The notes beneath the pieces were generated by a model that had not been told where the DNA came from, did no database searches, and was given only the letters and a program-made list of their open reading frames with translations. This document shows positions 26,201 to 38,200 of a DNA stretch of 64,000 nt, one piece after another (within the stretch, counting starts at the first letter, position 1; every line of letters starts with the position of its first letter). The stretch comes from Sipunculus nudus (taxonomy: Eukaryota > Annelida > Sipuncula > Golfingiida > Sipunculidae): assembly GCA_026874595.1 (NCBI GenBank), contig CM049322.1:35025840-35089839 (forward strand), in the 5' to 3' direction. Both the position numbers and the translations under genes were made by a program.

Positions 26201-29200
26201 TCAGAAACAGCTGCTTCCTCCTCCTTTTTGTCAGCTTCATCTGAATGCAAAGATTTTGAGAAGTCGTCCTTTCCTTCATCATCATCAACTGAGATTGTCT
26301 GTGTTTGTAATTCTTTCTGTACATTTTGCTCATCATCCTTAACACAATCTTCACTTGCGTCACACTTTGTATCACTGCCAGTTTTATTAGCTGGTAATAC
26401 TGTAGTTTCTTTCTCCACTACTATCTGTTCTGGTTTTGAAACCTTCTCTTTGATTTTTGATATAGTTATGTTTGGATCTGGACGGGGATGTTTGCGTGGT
26501 CTTCCTCTACCCCTTTTGACTGGTTGTCCAGTATCTGGATTTATAGAAGTTGGGGTTGTAGACAATGTTTTCACAGATTTTTTAACAGCTGGAACACGAC
26601 CACTGCGTGTACTGTAATGATCTCTTTTTGCCATCTGCTGCTTCTTAGTTTTGGGTGTTTCACATTCAGGTTCATCCTCTTCTTCGCTAGTACTGATTTC
26701 AAAATTACAAATCTCTGTATGTTTATAATAACTCTCCCTTGTTCGATAAAGCCGCTTGCACTTTGGACATTTCAATGGTCCTTCCTCACCAGGTGAACTG
26801 CGAGCCAAACTCTGTGCTTTAATTTTAAGTGTTATTTTGTCATGGAGGGGAAGATTTGTATTTTCCAAGGACAATGTTCCTTCACGAATTTGGTTCATAA
26901 GACTCTCCATTTGTTTTGGACTCAGTTTCTCGAGAACAATACTGGCTTCTTTACAAGTTGGTGTTGTCACCTTTGCCACTTTTTTCACATCTGTACCACC
27001 GTCCAATGAAAGTCTCTGTGAGGTCCTGCGAAGTGGATATTTCTTCACTGTGTCTTTTTCAGGCGATTTCACATCAGTTGCAGCCACAAGCACCTTATTC
27101 ACACATGACTTTGGATCTTTGGAAATATCAGCATAAACGTGCTGTATAATATCTTCTTCCTCTTTGCCCTTGACCATACTCTCTTCATTCCCATCAGCTG
27201 ACTGTAAACTCCTGTCTTCAATGTCTTCATCTTTACTACATTTTTTCTCTGTCTGGTCTTGTTCTTTTGGTGTTGAGGAAGGAGAAGCTTCCTGAGGAGC
27301 TGCAAACTCTTTTTTAAGTATATCATCAAACACATTCCGGACCGTTTTACCTGTGGATGGGCCAGTGTTCTCATTTGATTGCATCTCCTCAGCCTCAGTG
27401 TCCTTCGATTCCTCTGTAACCTTACTTGTACCTGTAGCAACATCAGCAGTATCTGGACTTTGAGAAACTTCAATATGTGTCTCTGCATCCTTTTTTATCT
27501 CTTCTTCAGGAGACATAGATTTTCCATTTGACACTGCAGTTTCAGAATTGTTTGTTGCTATTGCCATTGGTTTATCTGCCAAGGGGATGTCACAATCACC
27601 TTCAGAAATAGAAAGGGATTTGACACAATCAACCTGACACTTTGCTGCAATTATTTCATCATTACCAAGTTTCCTATCATCACCAACCTCTTTATCATCA
27701 ATAATTTTAGGTTCATCAAGACTGATGATTTTGGGATCTTCTCCACTTGCACTTTCCTTATCTTCTAATGGTGCCTTCTCAACCTTTCTTTCCTCATCTT
27801 TTGATGGTGCCTTCTCAACCTCATTTTCCTCATTGATGGATGAGACTTTCTCAACCTCATTTTCATCTTTCGATGATGCCTTCTCAAACTTACTTTCCTC
27901 ATCTTTTGACTGTGCATTTTTATCTTTACATTCACCATCTCTCTCTGATGCCTTCTCGTCTTTCTTTAAGCTATTAATTTTCTTTCTGTTACCATCTTTG
28001 TCCTCCCTCTCAAAAACAAGCTTATGGCCAATCACATTGCCCTTTTTATCAAAAAGTTTGATTCTGTCTATAACTTTAGCATGGTACACTGGTGGCTTCC
28101 TCATTGGGACTTTCTTCATGTTTGGCCTGCCCAGTGGCTGGCTCTTCACTCTTACTGAATTGATCTTTCTTGGCTCAGCACCAAAACCTGGCATCACATT
28201 ATTCATTTTAGCCTTCTGCACATTCACCCCTCCAAATGTACCAATCATGTTGTCGGATGAATTGTGATTCTGAGTATCCACCAAACGATACTTGGGCTGA
28301 TTTTCTGTTCGGACTCCATGTTTGAAATCCGTGCAACTAGACTGAAGAACGTCAGTTTTCTTCTCAGTTTCTGAGTTTAGCAGTGAACTATGGTTGGTAA
28401 ACTCGTTTTGCTGCCAGTGAATATCTCCCTCTGAAGGTCCATTCACTTGAACATGATTTGAGACAGTTTGTCCTGTTATCCCTGAATGTGCTTCTGATTT
28501 TAAACTGACATGATTGAGATGTGCAGTTTTACTTCCTTGGTCATGCAACAGTTTATCTTTGTTAGTTTGTCTCTCAACTCCATATGCACTACTGCTGCGT
28601 CCACCTACAGTTATAACTGCTGTCGTGGGTTTCTGAACAGTGGGTTGTTGGCTTCCACTTCCAGACTGGTTTATTGATATTTTGACTTTCCCTTGATAAT
28701 TTTCTGATGTCAAGGGAGTTCTTGGCACGGCACATAGCTTGGGCACTATCTCCTCTGACCTCTGGTTCACCTTTGTTAGGGCATCAGATGCAGCTGATAA
28801 TTTTAACAAATTGTCAGCATTATTTCCATCATTTCTCCTTGCTTCCTGTGAAAAAAGAGACTGCTGAGCTTCTAATAATATTTGTGCAATCTCAGACTGC
28901 TTTGGTTTCCCAAATTTGACTCTGGCTTCTTCTCCAGTCAGCTCTTCAATATGACTTGCCAATGACTCTGGCCTGATTTCAGGATCCTTCAGATGCAAAT
29001 TTTCCTCTAAATCATGGTTGCTAACCAAATGGTCGAATTCTGTACTTTGATTATTTGATGTTGTTAGTTGGGGGTGGACAGTTTCACCCTGGAAGGTCTT
29101 GTTTGTCGATTTTACTTGAGAACCCTGTTTATGTGCTGACTGTCCATGAATATCTGCTGCCAGTTCTGAGGCAGGAATTTCTGTGTTCAACTGAGGGTCA

Positions 29201-32200
29201 TCATCTTCCACCACGGCAGTTCCATCAAGCAACCCTTGATCACCAAAACATATTGTCAACTCTTCACCAAGTTTAAGGTTACTAGATTGCAAAACTTCAT
29301 TGATGAAATCTTCATCTACACCAAGAAGCCCAACCTCTTCTGAAAGAGAAGTCTCAGTCTCCAATGACTGCAAGTTCTCAAGTTCTTGGCTTTCCTCAGA
29401 CACGCATGGATCTGTGGATGACGCACCTTTTTCTGATTGCAATATGTGTTCTGATGTACCAAGCATCTCAGACTCAGTCATACCAAGGAATGGAATTTTG
29501 TCAGCAGCGGTATCCATATCTATTGCTATGGTGTCTTCAATTTTGGCACTTTCTGTTTGTATTTGACCATCAGCAACATCTTCCTTAAAATCTTCCCGGA
29601 TCATCTGAAGTGTGTTTGGACTGAAAAGGTTGCGTTCTCTGGATACAATACCCATGTCAATACTGCTAGAGCGCCTCCGCTTTGCTTCAGTAGGTTGCCT
29701 TGACACTGGTGCAGGAGAGCATCTGTCAACACTTCCCTCTCTCACCCTCTTTCCACTGGGAAAATTGTTACGACTCTTTGCAGCTGCCGTGTTTAGTCTA
29801 TCCACCATCTCTGTCAAGGCTAACGGATCCTCAGTTTCAGTGCTTTTACGATTTGCGATAAACTTTGCCCAGTTCGTACGCCGCAACAACCTTTGTGTGC
29901 TGGCAGATAATTTGTTGAGGTGAATACCATTACTGAATGTCTGTTGTGTATCATTACTGGAGTTACATTCACTGAGTGATCTTTTCCCTGGAACAGTATT
30001 CACTCCACTGCTAGACTCCGGCAAATTAAGACTGAGTTCATAGTCTGAATCAAGTGAGGCAGATTTTGTAGCATCAGACTTTGACAATGCTAGTAGATCA
30101 TTCCACGTTTTAGCAAGCACAGGATCATAATCTGGGTGACTTTCATCATGAACAATGGTTGTATCCTTCATGACAATTTCTGGAGACAGTGGACTCTCCG
30201 GTTTGACCTCGATAATACGACAAGTGTAGACGCATCTCTTCCTAGAATCCATGGTGGACCAGTACACCCTGGTACAACTACAAACAAAGAAATATAAAAG
30301 AGATGTAAACAGGGTATCATTATTCATACAAATTCAGATTTCCTTATGATGCTCCAACAGATCATTTTGCTATTTTAATTAAATAATTGTCTTTATATTC
30401 TCCTGGGTTAAAAGAAGGTGGGTAATGTATGCAAACTAAAATGAAACATGCTTCTTCCTCATAAGGTATACCCAACTTAAGTGTTCCCTGGACAATATGC
30501 AAGGTAACAAAACTTTATAGTCCTGCCTGTGGTCTTCCCTATGAAACCATGTAAACTTATTTTATTTTCAAAGATATTTTTGGGGAAATCTCTGTTTTTT
30601 TTAAATACTTGCTTATTAAGTACCATTTATATCTACGGATATCATTCAAAACCATTCCGGTTTTGGACTACGTCACATGGTCTTGCACATGATTATCCTG
30701 TCAAACAGGCTCAGTGTACAGCTCTTGTGGGTTCTTGGTTTGTCATCCCCATTGCTGGGTCATAACACCAAGGAACCCCAGAAAAGTGCACTTCTTTGTG
30801 AGAGAAACATTAAACATTACTGTTGGGAACATTCTCCCCATAAAGCCTGCAGAGGGCTCATCCTGGGTGGGGGCCAACCGTCAAAAAGCTCACTGTCTCA
30901 GTTGACATTCAAACTCAGGATTATCCTGTTTTGAGCCCTGTGCTCTACCCCTAAATCACAAAAGCTGGTGTGGATTTTATTTCTGACAAACTTCTGTGAA
31001 ACAAGTCATGGTGTCATCATTGGTATATACATTTCAGTAAACAAGTTGGTAGACCTAGCAGTTAAAACTAATCACTGACTTTTGACAGGTCCTTTATTTA
31101 AGATTTAAATATATATTAATTATTAAGCTGATAATGGAAAATATCATTCCCAGTACTCACCAGAAATCAAGAGGAAATAGCGTACTCCGCTGGTCTGACA
31201 GATGTGTCAATTTCCCTAAACTCTCGATGGTGAGGGAACCTGATAAATAATGAAAATTAATATTAAACGACTGTTCACTATGCACCAAAAAGCACATTAT
31301 TTAATGAATTCCATCAAACATCAACTATCCACAATTTGTTTAGGAATGACTGAGACCAGTTCAGGACAGATAAATTTTATATGGTAAATGTTGAGGAGCT
31401 ATGTGTATCAACTTCACACTGATATTAAAATATCAAAACAGAAAGAGACACAGCAGAGCTAGATCACAGACGTTTCACAAAAATGAAATAATGACTAACT
31501 AAAATCTAATATATCATTATATTTTATGTTATATGTTATGGCAACTGGTGGGTTTTTTAATGAATATGACTGACAATTTTGTCAGGTTCTGTTAAATGCA
31601 CACATTTCCATTAGATGACTTTGATAGGCTGATGTTAAAATGTCTGTTTACAGATATATATTGTAAATGGAGGTCAGTTCACGCACCAACAATGATACTG
31701 AAGGCCGATGCCAGGAAGCCCCTCATCCATGTTTTCTTTAACCATTTCTGCCCTTCCAGCTCAACACACGCACGTCGCAGGACGGCAAACTTATCCTGAT
31801 GAACGATCTGAAACAATCCAAACATATATATAGTACACAAAACTGGAAATACCAGTCAGTTAACTGGAATTGCACTTTTTGTGATTTGACCTTTTTATAT
31901 ATATATTTTTTTTTTGGTGGAGGTAACCGCCTCCATTTTTTTAATGCTTGCTTTATGTAAATCTGTACACCTATGTACATCTGCATAATTCTTTGGACAA
32001 TGTGACAGCATCTCATACATGATAATTCTGGCATCATCTTGTGGATAAACCAGTTCTAATGAACATGTTATCATGTGAATGAAGAGTTGATTAAATTTTA
32101 ATGCAAACTCCTGTATTTCAGATTGATGGGCTCTATGAGTGTTGTTTAGTATTTTTTGTTACAAATTTTCAATACTTACTTCTCCATCAACTTCGGCTCG

Positions 32201-35200
32201 ATGGTCCAAACAGAACACCTTTTTGTCCTCTTGAAAGATACACCGGTCCTGCCTTGCACACATAAAGTGGTAATTGGCGGGGCAGCCCCGCATACAGCAC
32301 CCCACAGTAGCCCCACTCTGACCGCACAACCCACATTTCTGCAAAAGGAGAACCATTAAATACCATACAGACATATTTAACATTATTGGATATAAATTAA
32401 AATAAAGACAAACTGTGTGTGTGATTGTGTGCACATATTTATATATAAATACATATATATTACCAATATCAAGATACATAGTTCTAATTGACAAAAACTA
32501 TGTTTGCACAAGTTCTAGACAGTGGAATTCTAACTGACAAATGCCACCCCTTACTTAAACCTGGAAGTAAGACTTTAATTCCAACTGATAAATGCAATGG
32601 GTGATCAAAAACATTTCATTTCTTATTGACAAATAGCAAAAGAAGTCAAAAGCTGTACAATATGGTTCATACTAACAAATACCATAATCAGTTAAAACTG
32701 AAAAATATATATGGTAATAGTCTGAAGACTTATCTTATAAAGACAATGAAAGATTTTCTAAACTAGATGTGTCAGAACGACATGAATGCCCCCGCCTGGG
32801 GCAAATTAGAAACATTTGTTAAATTTGGAAAAAAATTTTTAAGTTCAGGAGGTGTCGTATGGTCAAAAGTAGGTCAACAAGGGCAAAATGCAAACTCAAT
32901 CTGTAACTGGTCATTATCAAGCAACACAAAAATCAGGCCAGTATCTGCAGGCATTGTGAAAAAAAAGTCCATACATGTGCATTTTCTATAAAAATTTCTG
33001 TCTTTCATGAATTTTTATATGTTTAGGAGTCGTAAAACAATCAAAAGTAGGTCAACCAGGATGAAACGCGAACTCGATCTGTAACTGGTCATTATCTGCC
33101 CACAGATATAAAATCAGGGTGGTATCTGCAGGCATTGAGGAGAAAAAGTCCGTACATAAGCATTTGTTATGAAAATTTTTATTTTTCATGAAATTTTCTA
33201 AGTTTAGGAGCCGTAAAACAGTCAAAAGTAGGTCAACTGGGACGAAACACGAACTCGATCTGTAACTGGTCATTATCTGCCTACACACCAAAAATCAGGC
33301 CAATATCTGCAGGCATTGCGAAAAAAAGTCTGTACATGTGTATTTGTCATGAAAATTTCTATTTTTCATGAAATTTTCTAAGTTAAGAGCCGTTAAACGG
33401 TCAAAACTAGGTCAACTGGGACGAAACGCGAACTCGATCTGTAACTGGTCTGTATCTGCCGACACACCAAAAATCAGGCCAATATCTGCAGGCATTGTGA
33501 AAAAAGTCCGTACAACTGTTTGATTTCGGAATGATGGAATGACGGACATGGGTAAAACTATATGCCCCGGCCACTTTGTGGCGGGGGCATAAAAATAAGT
33601 GGGCATAATTTTTGGAATTACTTTGGAATAACTGTTTAATAACCTTTCATGGAAAATATGACACTATTATGAGAACCCGAATCCTGTCATTCTATTGGCC
33701 ACTGAGGATTTGAGTGACAATGGTTAATGCCTCCCCGTCTATTATAATACAGTTGTAAAAGAATGATATATGTGTTACTGACCAGCAGGCGCCCTCTGGC
33801 CATGGCGCTATGAACATTCTGCAGTGTTCCATCTACCTCCTCGAACACTTCAGCTGACCACAAGGCACAGTTAACATGCACCCAATCATCCTGGTGAGCG
33901 TACAGCAAACGACCTGAATCCTGTAACGAGCATAAACAAGCGAATTCAAGGAATTTGTGCCCTGCTTCTACCTTAAAGTGATAACTTAGTGCAAATAATT
34001 TTAATCACGGTCAACAGATGGCAGCGAATGGCAATTACTGCAAAAATTTAAGTAATTTATATCCATCATTACCGACACCTATAGGTGATTAGTGAAACTA
34101 AATATGCTGATTCATCATATCAAAAAATAAATATCATATTGTATTATTATCTTGTGAGACAGACACTCCAAAACCAATCCTAACCAAGTTAAGCATGAGA
34201 GCAATCACAGACTTGAATTTGAGTGAAATTGGATAAAATTTAGGAAAGTTATTGCATGGAAACAAAAACCTGGAGGACAGCCAGACAAAGGGACAGACAT
34301 ACAAACCCAAATCAATGTCCCCTATTCCAAGGAAGCGGGGACAAAAACATTTTCTAAGCATTACTTATATTGACCAATGAGTTAAATCCAATACACGATG
34401 CCCATGAAAACAGAGGTGTTACAGTTTATACAAATATTTTCCACAGGAGCACCAAAAAATGGTGCTTAATATGCCTGTCACATATTGTGTGACCTCTGAC
34501 CTTAGTAAATATGCCTGAATTTTGCTGATAATGTGATAAAGGTGAGAAACTGTATTAGTTAATATTCATGAGTTTAATGAAAATCCATCAGATCTTTGGT
34601 ATGTCATCACAGCACCACCAAAGTGATTAATTATGCATGGGTGTGAGATATTATACTGTTAATATTTCTGTTAAGTTTTAGCAAAATCCATCCTACTCCT
34701 GCCAAGTTGTTGTGGCAAAACCAGGAAGTAGCTTAGTGACCTCTGACCTTATCTAATATGCATGGATTTTACCCATAATCAAACTTGGATGAGTAAATCG
34801 ATAAGTAAGTAGTTATGATGAGTTTTCTGAAAATCCATCAAATCCCTAGGAAATTATCACTTAAAGTTAATGGACAGACAGACGGACAGATGGACCGTAT
34901 ACCATTATATGTCCTGTCACAGACATGCGTAAAATAAAATTTTTAATTATACCCAAAACCTGGTATTTGTTTGCAAATGTGCTATATACCACACAGGTTT
35001 AAGAGTTTATCCCATTGGGCTCTAAATGAATGAGCCAATGATGGACTGTCATCAATGACTGATCATTAATCAACTTGCCTGTGGCAAATATTGCCACCCA
35101 TATTCCAATACGATGGCAATACAGTACAAGCCTGTTAATAACATATAATTACAGACCTTTTCATTATCAAATTATCTTACATTTGGTTCACCATCTCCAA

Positions 35201-38200
35201 TTACTCCACAGAATCCACAGCGTCGCGAGTCATCATCCAGCCAGTCTGTGAATGTGTCTTCAGCCTGTCCTGTTAATGATAAATAACCAATGATTAATCA
35301 CTGCACAAACTGTACAAACCATGGAGGATTTAAAATTCCATATGACTCCCTTCATGACTGAGAAATCCAGACAAAAATCAATCTGTTAAAATCCATTTAT
35401 TCTTCATTTTCTGGTTTTCAAAGTTTATCTGCTGTGTACAATGCTATTAAATTTAAATAATATCTGGTTTGCATGGAAAACACAATTGCAACAAAAATCT
35501 TTTTTTGTCAATCCAAAGTTTTCCACAGCTCAACAATGGGAGGACTCATTGGGTCTGATGTATTTTTAAGACTCAAGGACTGTTATAATGACTAAATCCC
35601 CCTGATATGAAAACTCATTTCTGAACACTAATGTTTAGTTGAATGGTCAATCTAATGATATATTACCTATTGCCCGTGGTTTCATTGGTGTACCGGGGAC
35701 CCGTTTGAAAGGTGAAGGTTGTGGGGATACCGGCTTCTCTCCTCGTTGCATCCACTGAGCATACGTGTGGTCAGAGCTTGGAGGGATCACAGCATCTTCC
35801 AACATTTTCCTGCAAGGCAAATTGCTAATACAAAAGCTGGTGCATATCCTTCCCAGCACTTTATGCAAACAAAATTCTCTATTTTTTCTCTGAGTTCTCT
35901 CTAAGGCTTTTTAAAAATTCAAATTTTATTATTTTGAACTTTTTCAATTGCCAATACAAAAGCTGGCGCATATCCTTCCCAGCACTTAATGGAAACAAAA
36001 TTCCCTATTTTTTCTCCGAGTTCTCTTGAAGGCTTTTTAAAAATTCAAATTTTATTATTTTGAACTTTTTCCAGTATAACACATCTTCACTGACATTGTA
36101 GTGACTGGTAGTTGCTGTGATCAGGTTTTCAGTTCAAGGTTACTATTATAGGTCAATGGTTATACACCACACAATGCAGTGGGTATGCTCGTTTATACAT
36201 GAGATATGAAAATAAATGACTGGCCATTTTCTCTTTTGAGCAAATTCTAGGACTTCTTCTGATTTCATGCATTTTTCTAAAACTCCATTACTTTTCCCCT
36301 ATTTTATAACAGGGAAAATTATTTTCAGGGTTTTTCCTGAATTTCTAGGATTGCTGAGAACCCTCTCAAATAAAAGCCAGGTGCCAGGTTTTCTGACAGA
36401 AATAACTCTATATTTTAAAGAGTAAATTTAACAAGTTCTTCTTTATGTGCCGTCAATTCAATACTGATACTGTTCCAATGCAACATATCCATTTTTGCAC
36501 ATCTTCACTGTCACAGTTTTAATTTTCTTTTTCATTGAAATAAATATTGTGAAAATCTATTTGACTTACGCAGGCAACTGTTGTTTTGGGTTCCAGTATC
36601 GGTTATTTCTCAAGTTGTACCATGGAAAGCAGTGCTCCATTTTCTGCAAACAGTCAAACAAACAAACGTGTGATATTTTACTTTGTATTTGTGTAATTGT
36701 GTATTTGTGTGATTATCTCATTCAGGAAAGAATTTGTTCCCATATTCTATGGATGTCTTGACAATTGAGAGGATTAATTTTTCATAATTTCTTCCTTTTG
36801 TAGTGTGATGTGAAGATTCCATTTTTCACAATCTCACCATACCGACCAGTCCATATACACAAACCAGTCCAAATCATCAAAGACAGTTCGAGGAAAACTC
36901 ATTTTTCCTTGATATTAATATGCGTCAAAATCTGAATGATCTGAGAAATATCCAAGGGCTTAGTAGATGAATGGAAATTCTTTTTCTGAATAAAATGAAA
37001 ACATCAGCTAGTTACATCTTACAACAATTTTTTTATTTACCAGTAGGATTAAATATATATTATTATTTAATAATTTTAATATCGATCTTTTTCTTTCAGA
37101 ATCTCAATACCAAGACTACATGCACAGAACACACACATGAAATGGCAATGACGCTGCTATAGAATGACTGTTCCCTTGCACTAATAGGTTTCATATTCAG
37201 GAAAAATTCACTTTCGCAAATATTGTGAATTTGAAATCTTTGAAAAAAATAAAAGCCTGCCATAGTATACCATGATGAAGTCAGCCATGATGTAATAAAC
37301 ACAGGATTCAAGCTCTTGTACAAGGGTATTATTATTTACCTTGATGAAGATAGACCTTGCAGTGTGGTGGGCCTTCTTCTTGTAGACTGGTACCCTGTCT
37401 TCATTTTGTATCACCAGATGGAGTAACCTGACCACATCCTCAGTGAACTCTTTCTGCATGTGTCAATCAAACATGTAATTGGTTAAGCTAAACCTAGCAT
37501 TCATCATGCAAACTCTACCCATCACATTATATCATAAGATCATGCTGATTAAAAAGATTATACAGGCCAACTTTTTACTTTCATTTTACATTAAATTCTG
37601 TATGGTATCACTTGAACAAGTCTTTTCTTAAAGAATTTGTAAAGTGATGGACTCATCTGTCAGAGCTTTCAGCTGTAAAAATTGTTCATTTATTTACACA
37701 GATGATAAGAGAATTTGGGTGAAGTAACATTGACAGGGAGCCAGTTTAAAAAGATAAAAGTCCATATTTCTGGGGCCTGTATTAAAATACTGAGATTTAT
37801 GAAATATCATCTGAATTTATAGATATATAAGTCATTTCACGTAAGTTGACTTCGTTTATCTGGAATCAAAGCAAATATGATCATTATATCCTCATATATT
37901 TTGTCAAGTAAGTGTCCTATGAACTACATACCACTGAATGGTACTGGTTTTCTTCAAATTTTCTCCAAATGGCTTTGATATCCCTTGGGTAATCTGCTTT
38001 ATCCTCTTCCAGCTGGTCGCCTCCAGGAACCATCTCAACATCCTGGTTGAAATGGACAACCTTGTCATATTTCACCACTGCTTGATCATCTGACTCCTTA
38101 TGTTGATCATGTGACTCCTTAGGTTGGTCAGTGTGTCTTGCACCACTGCCACACGTAGCAGGTCCAGCAACACTTGTTTGTTCAAGAGTATCAGTTTTGC

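Noticed and set aside
27725-28267. 180-codon plus-strand frame rich in Ser and Phe
   Set aside because: Antisense shadow of the charged repeat in exon w21, as are the other plus-strand frames within 23,800-29,900 and 38,200-39,150.
33920-33923. Alternative inner acceptor (gattcag) for exon w17
   Set aside because: It would shift the frame out of the conserved GRLLY sequence; the outer ttacag restores DSGRLLY.
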